Positions 15,334 through 23,614 of a stretch of 64,000 bases of DNA are shown here, in pieces. The stretch is from Castellaniella sp. (GTDB lineage Bacteria; Pseudomonadota; Gammaproteobacteria; Burkholderiales; Burkholderiaceae_B): NCBI RefSeq assembly GCF_034675845.1, contig NZ_JAUCCU010000001.1, forward strand, positions 186,001 through 250,000. The letters are read 5' to 3'. Both the position numbers and the translations under genes were made by a program. Every line of letters begins with the position of its first letter. The stretch's first letter is position 1. Under the pieces are notes generated by a model that worked only from the letters and a program-made list of their open reading frames with translations, searched no databases and had not been told where the DNA came from.

Positions 15334-15951
15334 TCAGGAGAAAAACCGAACACCCCATGTCCTATCGCGATCCCCGCGATCAGTTGGAACCTGGGTTTGT
15401 TTGGTCAGATACTCACTAGCAAACCGCCGCAGAATGGACCTTTTGCCCTCATCGGCTGCATCCACTTGACCAAGGCAGCTCCCATATCTACGCTCGTGCT
15501 TGGCCTTCTGCTTGTCCGTATTACTATTCCAGTAGTCCCCCCATCCCCGTGTGACAATGTCCACCCAGTAGTCCCCAATTCGCTCTGCGTAGTAGGTATC
15601 AGCACGATGTCTGCCGGAAAAAAAGAGCAAGCAATGCAGATGCAGCCCAGCTTCTTGCCCCTCTTCCAGCTTCCAGATGCACGCCTGAATTTTGCCTAAC
15701 ACCCCGTCTTGTGCCCCATCTATCCGGCGCATGAAAATGTCTCGATGTCGCTGGATGGTCCGCAACGTGACGTCATCACGGTATGCGTCGTCATAACGCA
15801 ATGTTAGGAACAGGACCAGATAGCGGCTGGACTGCTCAAACAGCCGTTTTTCGATGCTCAAGAGCCTCGCCCTGGCTCTCATTTCTCTGATGGCTGCGTT
15901 GCTGGTTCGCTCTGGCTGGCACTGACCACTCCATTGATTGCGCTTCCCCAT
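15334..15951 (-). CDS. Inovirus Gp2/YagK-YfjJ-like protein
   Basis: The protein has 205 residues and resembles the YagK/YfjJ C-terminal family, annotated inovirus Gp2-like. The core AGLHLHCLLFFSG carries an H104-x-H106 pair reminiscent of HUH replication endonucleases, with a later SEYLTKQTQ tyrosine. These genes are typical of P4-like satellites and cryptic prophages next to AlpA, as here. A replication role is an inference. AGGAGG lies 8 bp before the ATG. Confidence 0.65.
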   Translation of the reverse strand: MGKRNQWSGQCQPERTSNAAIREMRARARLLSIEKRLFEQSSRYLVLFLTLRYDDAYRDDVTLRTIQRHRDIFMRRIDGAQDGVLGKIQACIWKLEEGQEAGLHLHCLLFFSGRHRADTYYAERIGDYWVDIVTRGWGDYWNSNTDKQKAKHERRYGSCLGQVDAADEGKRSILRRFASEYLTKQTQVPTDRGDRDRTWGVRFFS

Positions 15952-16220
15952 GACTGACCTCCTGTATTGTGGGTTCAGGAGATCAATGTCTTTAGTTTAT
16001 TTTTAATTTTTCTTTGATAGATTTTCTCTATTGCATAAGAAGCACACTGCCTCTCCCCCTCCGACATAGACGCGCCCTTGCGTCTTAACCAGCCACTCCC
16101 GAAAGATCACTTGCCTTTGAGAAGTTTTCTGGATGGGTAGTTATGTAACAAAGCATCCAACCTCCACACACCAATCAGACGGCATAGAAGGCCATGGGAG
16201 GGGTTGTCCCTCCCATGGCC
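15952..16220. other. Intergenic region without a gene
   Basis: These 269 bp separate alpA from the Gp2-like gene, both on the minus strand. The part next to Gp2 (15985-16035) is very AT-rich and probably holds its promoter. No ORF, repeat array or RNA gene is recognised. Confidence 0.4.
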
Positions 16221-16433
16221 TCAGAGTGCTGCGGTCAAGGCTGCATCACGCGCTTCAATGCGCTCCATGATCCAGTCTTGGACCTCCTGCTCCACCCAAG
16301 CCACCCTGTTGCCTCCTAGAGGGACGGGCTTGGGGAACTGGCCCTCAGCAATGTACTTGTAGATCGTGGATCGGCGCAGGCCTATGGCCTGGGTAACGTC
16401 GATGAGTCGGATGAGGCGTACGGCGGCTTGCAT
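16221..16433 (-). CDS. alpA: AlpA-family excisionase-like regulator
   Basis: The protein has 70 residues and is a MerR-like winged helix of the AlpA type: RLIRLIDVTQAIGLRRSTIY, then KYIAEGQFPKPVPLGGNRVAW. Such proteins activate integrase expression or act as excisionases in P4-like islands. ATG 16433 is chosen because AGGAGCATCACC precedes it; the frame extends to 16478. It lies 13 kb from the integrase, next to the tRNA end. Confidence 0.85.
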   Translation of the reverse strand: MQAAVRLIRLIDVTQAIGLRRSTIYKYIAEGQFPKPVPLGGNRVAWVEQEVQDWIMERIEARDAALTAAL

Positions 16434-16650
16434 GGTGATGCTCCTGTCTGGTTGGTCCAGAGCATGGGGAGCGGGCATAAAACTTTATGCCCTCCCAAGA
16501 ACCAGACCTATCCAAAGCCCCCCCTCAAAACCGACTACCGTCACTCTCACACTACGACTGTCCAGAAAAATTCCCATGACAATAAATAAACCCAGATGAA
16601 ACGCGAGGAGTATCCATGATCTACCTATGGTAAAAGATAAAATTAAATGC
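16434..16650. other. Divergent intergenic region
   Basis: This gap lies between alpA (minus) and the RHH gene (plus). It becomes steadily AT-richer toward the iterons at 16651. No gene is recognised in it. It should carry the alpA promoter. Confidence 0.4.
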
Positions 16651-16694
16651 TAGTTTCATCATAGTTTTTTTATAGTTTCAACATAGTTTGAAAA
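16651..16694 (+). repeat. Four 11-bp tandem iterons
   Basis: TAGTTTCATCA, TAGTTTTTTTA, TAGTTTCAACA and TAGTTTGAAAA follow each other without a gap, so TAGTTT recurs exactly every 11 bp, about one helical turn. The array ends 37 bp before the start of the RHH-domain gene. It looks like a cooperative operator for an RHH repressor, or replication iterons; both readings fit the AT-rich setting. Confidence 0.7.
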
Positions 16695-16731
16695 AATTGT
16701 ATCTGATTATAAATATTAGAAAGAGGACATC

Positions 16732-17727
16732 ATGGCCATCACCAGAACAGACCCTCTAGCTGACACACTGCTAAATAGCAGTCAAGGCAGAGTATTCAAC
16801 GATCGAGAAAACTTCTGGGTTTGGCTGAAAACACGCTACAAGATCGAAGAGGCATGTCATGATGCCCAACGAGCTCAACCAAATCCGCAGAAACACAGAA
16901 AAGGAATTGAGTTGTTGGATGAGTTAGAGGAGACAGTATTCAGAAGCAACAACTTCGGCCCACCGTTCCCAGCCTTTGCTCTAGCTGCGATCATTCGTGA
17001 TCGAGGGCTGGCTAGAGAACTAAACATACCGTTCCGCACTTCATTCCTCCCCCAGCAAAATTTTGGCTGGATCGGAAGTCAGCGGTGTGCAATTTGGTTA
17101 TGCACCCAGTTCCTCAATAACAACCCTGACCTAAAGCCGATCTCAAAACTATTACCCCACGGCATCCCTGCAACAAAGGCATTCATGGGGCTTGTGGATT
17201 TTTGGGATACCACACAGACCACCAAGCACAGGACGCTTATCGGGCTGGAAAAAAGCTGGCGGTCGTACTTGAAGCAAGACGCAGACTATCGCTGGTTCGA
17301 CAAAGGTCAAGAAAAGCGGCTCAAGTGCGAAGTTGCATATCTCTGGTTAAACGATCATCACCGACGATTAGTGGAACCGCTCCAGGCGAAATTTTCATCC
17401 CTGGAAGACGTGCAGATCTGTCTAGACAATTTTTCAGGAACGACTGGAGAGAAAACGGCCATAATTCAGGCCATCAAGAAAGCGTTCAACGCCCATAAGG
17501 CCAAGAAGAACAGGGAAGGAAAAGAACAAACCAACCTCGCCCTAGACAAGGCTACAAAGCGGTCACTGGACCGATTGGCACAAAAGTCCAAATTAACAAG
17601 GACACAGGTTGTAGAGCGCTTGATTCAGTATGCAAGAAAGAATGGCATGCCAACCCAGGAGCACGAAGAACAGCAGCCCCCCTTACCAGTTTCTGATAGA
17701 CCAAAACAGCAGGCTGCCGCTTTCTAA
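16732..17727 (+). CDS. Island protein with C-terminal ribbon-helix-helix domain
   Basis: The protein has 331 residues. Residues 1-255 are not recognised; they are rich in Trp and basic residues and predicted soluble. Residues 267-303 (TNLALDKATKRSLDRLAQKS, then KLTRTQVVERLIQYA) have the strand-helix-helix pattern of RHH DNA-binding domains. The last 30 residues are Gln/Pro-rich. AGAGG precedes the ATG. Four 11-bp iterons lie directly upstream, so autoregulation or iteron binding is likely (inference). It is the last gene before the tRNA end. Confidence 0.6.
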   Translation: MAITRTDPLADTLLNSSQGRVFNDRENFWVWLKTRYKIEEACHDAQRAQPNPQKHRKGIELLDELEETVFRSNNFGPPFPAFALAAIIRDRGLARELNIPFRTSFLPQQNFGWIGSQRCAIWLCTQFLNNNPDLKPISKLLPHGIPATKAFMGLVDFWDTTQTTKHRTLIGLEKSWRSYLKQDADYRWFDKGQEKRLKCEVAYLWLNDHHRRLVEPLQAKFSSLEDVQICLDNFSGTTGEKTAIIQAIKKAFNAHKAKKNREGKEQTNLALDKATKRSLDRLAQKSKLTRTQVVERLIQYARKNGMPTQEHEEQQPPLPVSDRPKQQAAAF

Positions 17728-17833
17728 CCCATCCTTTACTTCTGCTTTCCCGGTCGCCTGCACAGTCACCATGCGAGGATAGGATGCTCCACACGGGCTA
17801 TGGTGATCGACCCGTACCTAGTAAAGATATTCC

Positions 17834-17857
17834 ATGGGGCAAAACATGGGGCAAAAA
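17834..17857 (+). repeat. Paired GGGGCAAAA repeat, copy 3 (tRNA side)
   Basis: ATGGGGCAAAACATGGGGCA followed by AAAA is a doublet with a 12-bp period, 76 bp before the att repeat. The integrase-side copy is at 2768 and the older copy at 804. Confidence 0.55.
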
Positions 17858-17876
17858 TGAACCACCCCCTACAACA

Positions 17877-17920
17877 AAAAATAAGGGCTTACATGCCGAA
17901 GCGTGTAAGCCCTTATTTTT
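17877..17920 (-). terminator. tRNA-Pro terminator hairpin
   Basis: AAAAATAAGGGCTTACA and its exact complement (17-bp stems, including the A/T tails) surround a 10-nt loop. It lies 13 bp beyond the CCA end of tRNA-Pro. With T-runs on both strands it should terminate in both directions. Confidence 0.75.
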
Positions 17921-17933
17921 ACTGCTGTATTTC

Positions 17934-18012
<79 letters not shown>

Positions 18013-18063
18013 AGAAAGAGATTCTAGCACAAAATATTGCTTGCTTGCAGGCCTCGCCATCCG

Positions 18064-19893
18064 CTAATTACGTCGATCGATAAACAGGGTCGAACCCGGC
18101 TGCTTTTTAGCCTGGGATTTCGCCTCGCTGGCCGCCTGGGCGATCTGGTGGCGCGACTGATATGCCCCCGGATCCACCGGCACGATGCCCAGGGACAGGG
18201 TGGGCAAGCCGAAGCGGCGCGGCCGCCCTTGGCGGTCTTCTGTCGCATAGAGGCTGACGTCGCCCTTGCCTGCCTCGACCATCAGCTGGGTCATGCCCCG
18301 GTCGAATTCATCCAGCATGTGTTGACTGCGCACTTGCCAGTTGCCGCTGCGAAACAAGACGATAAAGTCATCGCCGCCGATATGCCCCAGGAAATCATGC
18401 TGATCGTCCACGTGATGCGACAATACCCGACTGAGCAGCCGGATCACGTCATCGCCCAGACGGTAGCCAAACGCGTCGTTAAAGGGTTTGAAGTGATCCA
18501 GATCGGCGTGGCAGACGGCAAAAGACAGATTGCTGGCCAGGTAGCGCTGGATCTGGCGGTCGATGGGAACATTGCCCGGCAATTGCGTCAACGGGTTGGC
18601 GTGGCGCGCTGCCCGCAGCTGCAGGCGATTCAGAGCCTGCAACAGGTCCTGGCTGGAGCCCACCCCCAGGTAGCGCCCCCGGCCGGTAATGATGAAATCA
18701 GTGGCCAGCGCATGGCCCTCGGCCTCGGCCAACCAGCGGCTGAGCGTCAGCAAGGGCGTGTGCATGTCTACGATCAAGGGCTTGCTGTCCATGAACAGGC
18801 GACACGGGCTGGTGCCGTAGAGTTCGCGCTGGAACGGCAGGGAAAAGCGCTCGATCAAGCTACTGCGCTTCAGCACACCGATGGGCTTGTCGTGCTCGAC
18901 CACAGGAATGGTATAGAGATCCGGTTGGGCCAAAAATAGGCTGAAGACGGCCTCGCTGGAGACCTGCGAGGTGACGCTATCGACCCGGCGCAGCAGTTGC
19001 AAAGCCCAGCCCTGGGCGTCCCCCTGTGGCAGGCTGGGATCGGAACAGCACCGCAAGGCATCCAGTCGTCGGCTGGAAAGCTGCCGGGAGAGTTCCGGCC
19101 AACTGCTGCGGCTGGGCTGGGCCTGGGGCCGCTGAATGTAATACCCCTGGGCGCAGGCAATGCCCTGGTCGCACACGCAGGCCAATTCATCGATAGTCTC
19201 GATACCTTCGGCCACGACAATCGCCCCGGCGACTGCCGCAATATCAGAGATCGAGCGCAGAATCTGCTGGCGCAGCAAATCATCCTGAATGCCGACCACA
19301 AAGGACTTATCCGTCTTGATGTATTTGGGCCGCAGATCCAGCCAACGGGTCAGGTTGGAATATCCGGCTCCCAGGTCGTCAATGGCAAAATGCACACCCG
19401 ATGCCTGTAGCTGGGTAATCAACGGAATCAAATCGGCACTATTGCATGCCAAGGCCTGCTCGGTGATTTCGATCACCAGACAATGGGCATCCAGCCCGGA
19501 TTCGGCCAGTAATGCGACAAAATCCAAGCCTGCCTCAGGCGTCGCCAGCAAGGCGGCTGGGCTGATATTGACAAACAGCCGCCCTGGCAAATCCAGCGCA
19601 GCGAACCGCTGAATAATCGTGCGACAGCAGCGGTGTTCTAGTGCAATCCCCTGCCCCTGGGCCCGCGCCAGGGCGAACAAGACATCCGGCGTATGCCAGG
19701 GGGTGTCGGGCACCCCTCGGATCAGGCCCTCGTGGCCCAGCACAGAGCCTTCACGCAACCAGACTATCGGTTGAAATACCGCATCCAGAGGGTAGGACTG
19801 AATCCAGGCTGGATCGTCAGTCGGGTCAGAACAAGCAAGAATTTCGGGCGTCGGACACACAACCGACGCCATATCCGATATAGACGACATCAA
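18064..19893 (-). CDS. EAL-CBS-GGDEF cyclic-di-GMP protein
   Basis: The protein has 609 residues in EAL-first order. Residues 35-260 form the EAL domain with E55 (here EGL, not EAL), N109 in FVNIS, E142, D172-D173 in IDDLGAGYSN, K193, E229 in VAEGIET and Q254. The middle (about 300-420) resembles a CBS pair. The C-terminal GGDEF domain reads HIGGDDFIVLF (506-510). Catalytic residues are largely kept, so phosphodiesterase and cyclase activity are both possible. No signal or membrane segments; a cytoplasmic sensor fed by the CBS ligand is likely. Confidence 0.88.
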   Translation of the reverse strand: MMSSISDMASVVCPTPEILACSDPTDDPAWIQSYPLDAVFQPIVWLREGSVLGHEGLIRGVPDTPWHTPDVLFALARAQGQGIALEHRCCRTIIQRFAALDLPGRLFVNISPAALLATPEAGLDFVALLAESGLDAHCLVIEITEQALACNSADLIPLITQLQASGVHFAIDDLGAGYSNLTRWLDLRPKYIKTDKSFVVGIQDDLLRQQILRSISDIAAVAGAIVVAEGIETIDELACVCDQGIACAQGYYIQRPQAQPSRSSWPELSRQLSSRRLDALRCCSDPSLPQGDAQGWALQLLRRVDSVTSQVSSEAVFSLFLAQPDLYTIPVVEHDKPIGVLKRSSLIERFSLPFQRELYGTSPCRLFMDSKPLIVDMHTPLLTLSRWLAEAEGHALATDFIITGRGRYLGVGSSQDLLQALNRLQLRAARHANPLTQLPGNVPIDRQIQRYLASNLSFAVCHADLDHFKPFNDAFGYRLGDDVIRLLSRVLSHHVDDQHDFLGHIGGDDFIVLFRSGNWQVRSQHMLDEFDRGMTQLMVEAGKGDVSLYATEDRQGRPRRFGLPTLSLGIVPVDPGAYQSRHQIAQAASEAKSQAKKQPGSTLFIDRRN

Positions 19894-19983
19894 GAAATCA
19901 AACCGAAAAATTGAATAGGCACGCCCTATCGGGCAGGGACTCTATTAAAACAGGTGCCTGCCACGATGAATATGACAATATGA

Positions 19984-20541
19984 CTAAAGCAGCCCCAACT
20001 GCAGTCGGGCGGGCTCGCTGATCATCTCGCGGCTCCAGGGCGGATCCCAGACCAGATCCACGGCGGCTTCGTCCACGCCTTCGATATTCAGCAGTTTATT
20101 TCGCGCTTCGTCCGCAATCATCGTGCCCATGCCGCAGCCGGCGGCAGTCAGGGTCATCTTCATTTCGATGCGAAAACGACCCTCGGTGCTGGCAGGCAAC
20201 ACCGAGCATTCATAGACCAGGCCCAGATTGACGATATCGACGGGGATTTCGGGATCGTAGCAAGTGGACAACATGGTCCAGGCGGCCTCTTCGACAGATT
20301 CCTGGGTGATCGGACCGTCGTGTATGTGCTTGATGTCCTCGGCGGGTTCAAAGCCCAGGGCATCGCCGTCCACGCCTTCAATGCGGTAAAGGTTGCCCTC
20401 GACCATGACGGTGTAGGTGCCCCCCAACTGCTGGGTGATGACGGCCTCGCAGCCAGCCTCGATGGTGACAGGCGAGCCGTAGGGCACGGTGACCGCCGGG
20501 CAATCCCGGTTGACGATCACTTCCTGACGATTGAAACTCAT
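19984..20541 (-). CDS. sufT: Fe-S cluster assembly/maturation protein SufT
   Basis: The protein has 185 residues. An N-terminal beta domain (about 15-75) is followed by the MIP18/DUF59 domain with SVEEAAWTMLSTCYDPEIPV, DIVNLGLVYE, and TAAGCGMGTMIADEARNKL. SufT assists maturation of Fe-S proteins. It is the last gene of the suf operon, 23 bp after sufU. Confidence 0.9.
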   Translation of the reverse strand: MSFNRQEVIVNRDCPAVTVPYGSPVTIEAGCEAVITQQLGGTYTVMVEGNLYRIEGVDGDALGFEPAEDIKHIHDGPITQESVEEAAWTMLSTCYDPEIPVDIVNLGLVYECSVLPASTEGRFRIEMKMTLTAAGCGMGTMIADEARNKLLNIEGVDEAAVDLVWDPPWSREMISEPARLQLGLL

Positions 20542-20564
20542 GATCTTACCTCTGGTTCATCGCA

Positions 20565-21017
20565 TTATTCAGTAATGGCTATATCCTGCGCTTGCGTAAT
20601 CGCGTTGTGCAGGGTATGCCAGGCCAGGGTGGCGCATTTCACCCGGGACGGAAATTCCCGCACCCCGGACAAGACTTCGAGCTTGCCCAGATCGCAATCT
20701 GGATGGGCTTCGGTCAGCATCGCATGGATGTTTTTAAACAAGGCATCCACTTCGTCGATTTTCATGCCGCGCACGGCTTCAGTCATCAAGGAGGCCGATG
20801 CCTTGGAAATTGCACAGCCATGGCCAATGAAACTGACCTCCTCGACCACGCCGTCCTGCATTCGTGCATAGACAGTCAGCTGATCCCCACACAAGGGATT
20901 GTGGCCATCGGCACGATGCGTGGCATCGTCCAGCGCATGAAAATTACGTGGGCTGCGGTTGTGATCGAAAATGACTTCCTGGTATAGATCACGCAGGCCA
21001 TCGTCGGCGTCCATCAT
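20565..21017 (-). CDS. sufU: SufU-type Fe-S assembly/sulfur transfer protein
   Basis: The protein has 150 residues, the length of SufU/IscU-like proteins. Ligand Cys motifs are present: NPLCGDQ, GHGCAISKASASLM and VKCATLAWHTL, with the SufU insertion between the second and third. It would accept sulfur from SufS and pass it to SufBCD. It lies 3 bp after sufS and before sufT. Confidence 0.93.
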   Translation of the reverse strand: MMDADDGLRDLYQEVIFDHNRSPRNFHALDDATHRADGHNPLCGDQLTVYARMQDGVVEEVSFIGHGCAISKASASLMTEAVRGMKIDEVDALFKNIHAMLTEAHPDCDLGKLEVLSGVREFPSRVKCATLAWHTLHNAITQAQDIAITE

Positions 21018-21020
21018 GCC

Positions 21021-22310
21021 TTACACCCCAAACAGTTTCTGGGCCTTACGCACGCCGGCCACCAGGGCTTCGACGTCGCGCAGGTCGTTATACAGCGCAA
21101 AAGATGCCCGAGCCGTGCCCGGGATGCCAAAGTGCGACATCAGCGGCATGGCGCAGTGATGGCCCGCCCGAATCGCCACGCCTTCGGTATCCAGAATGGT
21201 GCCCAGGTCGTGCGGATGGACGCCATCGACCAAAAAGGACAGAATGCCTGCCTTATGGGTGGCGGTGCCGATCAAGCGCACCCCTGGGATCGCCAGCATG
21301 GCCTCGGTGGCTTCGGCCAGCAAGGCATGCTCGTGGGCCGCAATTGCATCCAGGCCGATACCGCGCACATACGCGATTGCCGCCCCCAAGGCCACGGAGC
21401 CCGCAATATTGGGGGTGCCGGCCTCGAAGCGCTGCGGGCCTTCTGCCCAGGTGCTGCCCTCGAAGCTGACGGTGCGGATCATGTCGCCCCCACCCTGCCA
21501 GGGGGGCAGGTCTGCCAAGATGCCCGCGCGGACATACAAGGCACCTATCCCGGTCGGGCCATAGAGCTTATGCCCGGAAAAAGCGTAGAAATCACAATTC
21601 AGGGCCTGGACATCCACTGTGGCGTGGGCCACGGCCTGGGCTCCATCGACCAGCACCAGAGCGCCGGCCTCGTGAGCCAGACGGACTAGGTCCGCCACGG
21701 GATTGACGGTCCCCAAGGCATTGGACACGTGCGCAAGCCCGACCAGGCGGGTCCGCGCATTGAGCTGGGCCTTGAAGTCGGCCAGATCGAGCTCGCCTGT
21801 GTCGGTAATGCGGGCGTGGCGCAAGACTGCCCCTGTACGGGCACACAGCAGTTGCCAGGGGACGATATTGGAGTGATGTTCCATGCCGGTGACGAGAATC
21901 TCATCACCTGCCTGCAGCCGTAGGCCCCAGGTCTGGGCGACCAGATTAATGGCCTCGGTGGTCCCCCGGGTAAAGATGATTTCCTGGGCACTAGCCGCAT
22001 TCAGCAGGTCGGATACCTGCTGGCGGGACTGCTCGTATAGATCGGTAGCGTGCTGCGACAGCCAATGCACCCCACGATGGATGTTGGCATTGGACTGCTC
22101 GTAGAACTGTTCCAGCGCCTGGATGACGGCGCGGGGCTTCTGGGTGGTGGCGCCATTGTCCAGGTAGGCCAGACGGCGTTTGCGCACCGGGCGGGCCAGA
22201 ATCGGGAAATCATCGGCCAGGGCGTGCCCGTCGGCCGCCCGCATGGTGCCCGCGGCATCCACCGTGGCAGTCAGGCCCAGGCTTTCCAGAGAAGTCACGG
22301 GCGCATTCAT
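21021..22310 (-). CDS. sufS: Cysteine desulfurase SufS
   Basis: The PLP enzyme of 429 residues releases sulfur from cysteine as a persulfide. Visible are YLDNGATTQKP near the start, the PLP lysine in SGHKLYGPTG, and the persulfide Cys in RAGHHCAMPLM. It has an N-terminal extension of about 35 residues compared with E. coli SufS. It overlaps sufD by 4 bp. Confidence 0.95.
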   Translation of the reverse strand: MNAPVTSLESLGLTATVDAAGTMRAADGHALADDFPILARPVRKRRLAYLDNGATTQKPRAVIQALEQFYEQSNANIHRGVHWLSQHATDLYEQSRQQVSDLLNAASAQEIIFTRGTTEAINLVAQTWGLRLQAGDEILVTGMEHHSNIVPWQLLCARTGAVLRHARITDTGELDLADFKAQLNARTRLVGLAHVSNALGTVNPVADLVRLAHEAGALVLVDGAQAVAHATVDVQALNCDFYAFSGHKLYGPTGIGALYVRAGILADLPPWQGGGDMIRTVSFEGSTWAEGPQRFEAGTPNIAGSVALGAAIAYVRGIGLDAIAAHEHALLAEATEAMLAIPGVRLIGTATHKAGILSFLVDGVHPHDLGTILDTEGVAIRAGHHCAMPLMSHFGIPGTARASFALYNDLRDVEALVAGVRKAQKLFGV

Positions 22311-23614
22311 GCGGCCTCCAGTGCCATGCCGCCGGGCAGCAGGCCACGAATGGCGTTTTCAACCCGCTGGCGCAAAGGCGCGGAATCGATGCGGGCCACA
22401 CTGGCCGCCGCAAAGGCGTAGGTCAGAATGTCACGCGCATGGGCCTCATCCAGGCCCCGGGTGCGTAAATAAAACAGGCTGTCGGCGTCGATCTGACCCA
22501 CGGTGGACCCATGGGCGCACTTGACGTCATCGGCGTAGATTTCGAGTTCGGGCCGGGAGTCGGATTTGGCCAGACGCGACAGCAGCAGGCTGTCGTTGCG
22601 CTGTATGGCGTCAGTGCCGTCGGCACCAGGCGCCACCAGAATGCGGCCACTGAACACCCCATGCGAGGTATCGGCCAAAATGCCGCGATAGTTTTCGTGG
22701 CTGACGCAGCGGGGCTTGTTGTGATCGATCAAAGTGTGATGATCGACATGGCGACGCTGGTCCACATAATACAGGCCATTGAACAGGGTTTCGCAGCGCT
22801 CGTCGGCAAAGTGCGTGGTGATGTCGTGCCGCGCCAGACGCGCGCCCAACGAGACCGAGTGCGAGGCGAAGTAAGAACCACGCGACTGTACGGCATCGAT
22901 CTCGCCCAGATGCCAGGCCTGATCGGATTCCTGCTGTAACTTCAGGTGTGTGATGCGGGCATCCTGGGCCAGCGACAGCCGAGTGGCGGCATGATGGAAA
23001 TTGGTGGCATGCGCCACCCCCAGGTAGTGTTCGACCACCGTGGCCTGGGCACCGGCTTCAGCCTGAATCAGGTGGCGCAAGAAATGCGCGGCCTGCGGCG
23101 AAGCGGCCACGCACACGATATGAATGGCGTGTTCCAGCGCAACTCCGCGCCCCACCCGCACCCAGGCACCGTCGCTGGCCAGAGCCAGATTCAGCGCACT
23201 GGTGCTGTGGCCGTCATCCGCTTGGCCATACGCGGCCTGGATGGCCTCGGCGTGATCGGCCCAGGCCTGCGATAGCGCCTGCACAGACACCCCGGTCGGC
23301 AAGCTGCCAACATCCGAGAGCGCCGCATCATAAGCCCCATCGACAAACACCAGCCAATGGCCGGGTTCGCTGGCCTTCAGGGCGGCAAGCTGATCCGCGA
23401 CGGGTTGCGCATCACCATCGAAAAAACTGGCGGCGGCCAACGGCGAAAGCGAGGTATGCCGCCAGGCATCGATTTTGGGAGTGGGCCAGCCAAGACTGAT
23501 GAAACGATCCAGGGCATCGCGGCGCAAATCCGCCAACCAGGGCAGTTCAGCCCCAGGCAGAGTGGCTGCGCGCTGACCGAACACGTCGGCCCAGGCCTGC
23601 AGGTTTGTACTCAT
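22307..23614 (-). CDS. sufD: Fe-S scaffold subunit SufD
   Basis: The protein has 435 residues and carries the beta-helix core of the SufBD family with GATAHATNFHH-like repeats and LSRLAKSDSRPELEIYADDV near 350-375. It forms the SufBC2D scaffold, where SufD supports iron entry. It overlaps sufC by 4 bp upstream and sufS by 4 bp downstream. It lacks the conserved Cys of SufB, as expected. Confidence 0.93.
   Translation of the reverse strand: MSTNLQAWADVFGQRAATLPGAELPWLADLRRDALDRFISLGWPTPKIDAWRHTSLSPLAAASFFDGDAQPVADQLAALKASEPGHWLVFVDGAYDAALSDVGSLPTGVSVQALSQAWADHAEAIQAAYGQADDGHSTSALNLALASDGAWVRVGRGVALEHAIHIVCVAASPQAAHFLRHLIQAEAGAQATVVEHYLGVAHATNFHHAATRLSLAQDARITHLKLQQESDQAWHLGEIDAVQSRGSYFASHSVSLGARLARHDITTHFADERCETLFNGLYYVDQRRHVDHHTLIDHNKPRCVSHENYRGILADTSHGVFSGRILVAPGADGTDAIQRNDSLLLSRLAKSDSRPELEIYADDVKCAHGSTVGQIDADSLFYLRTRGLDEAHARDILTYAFAAASVARIDSAPLRQRVENAIRGLLPGGMALEAA

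Noticed and set aside
18037..18939. Long plus-strand frame of 300 residues
   Set aside because: It is antisense to the GGDEF/EAL gene, which has clear domain motifs in the opposite frame.
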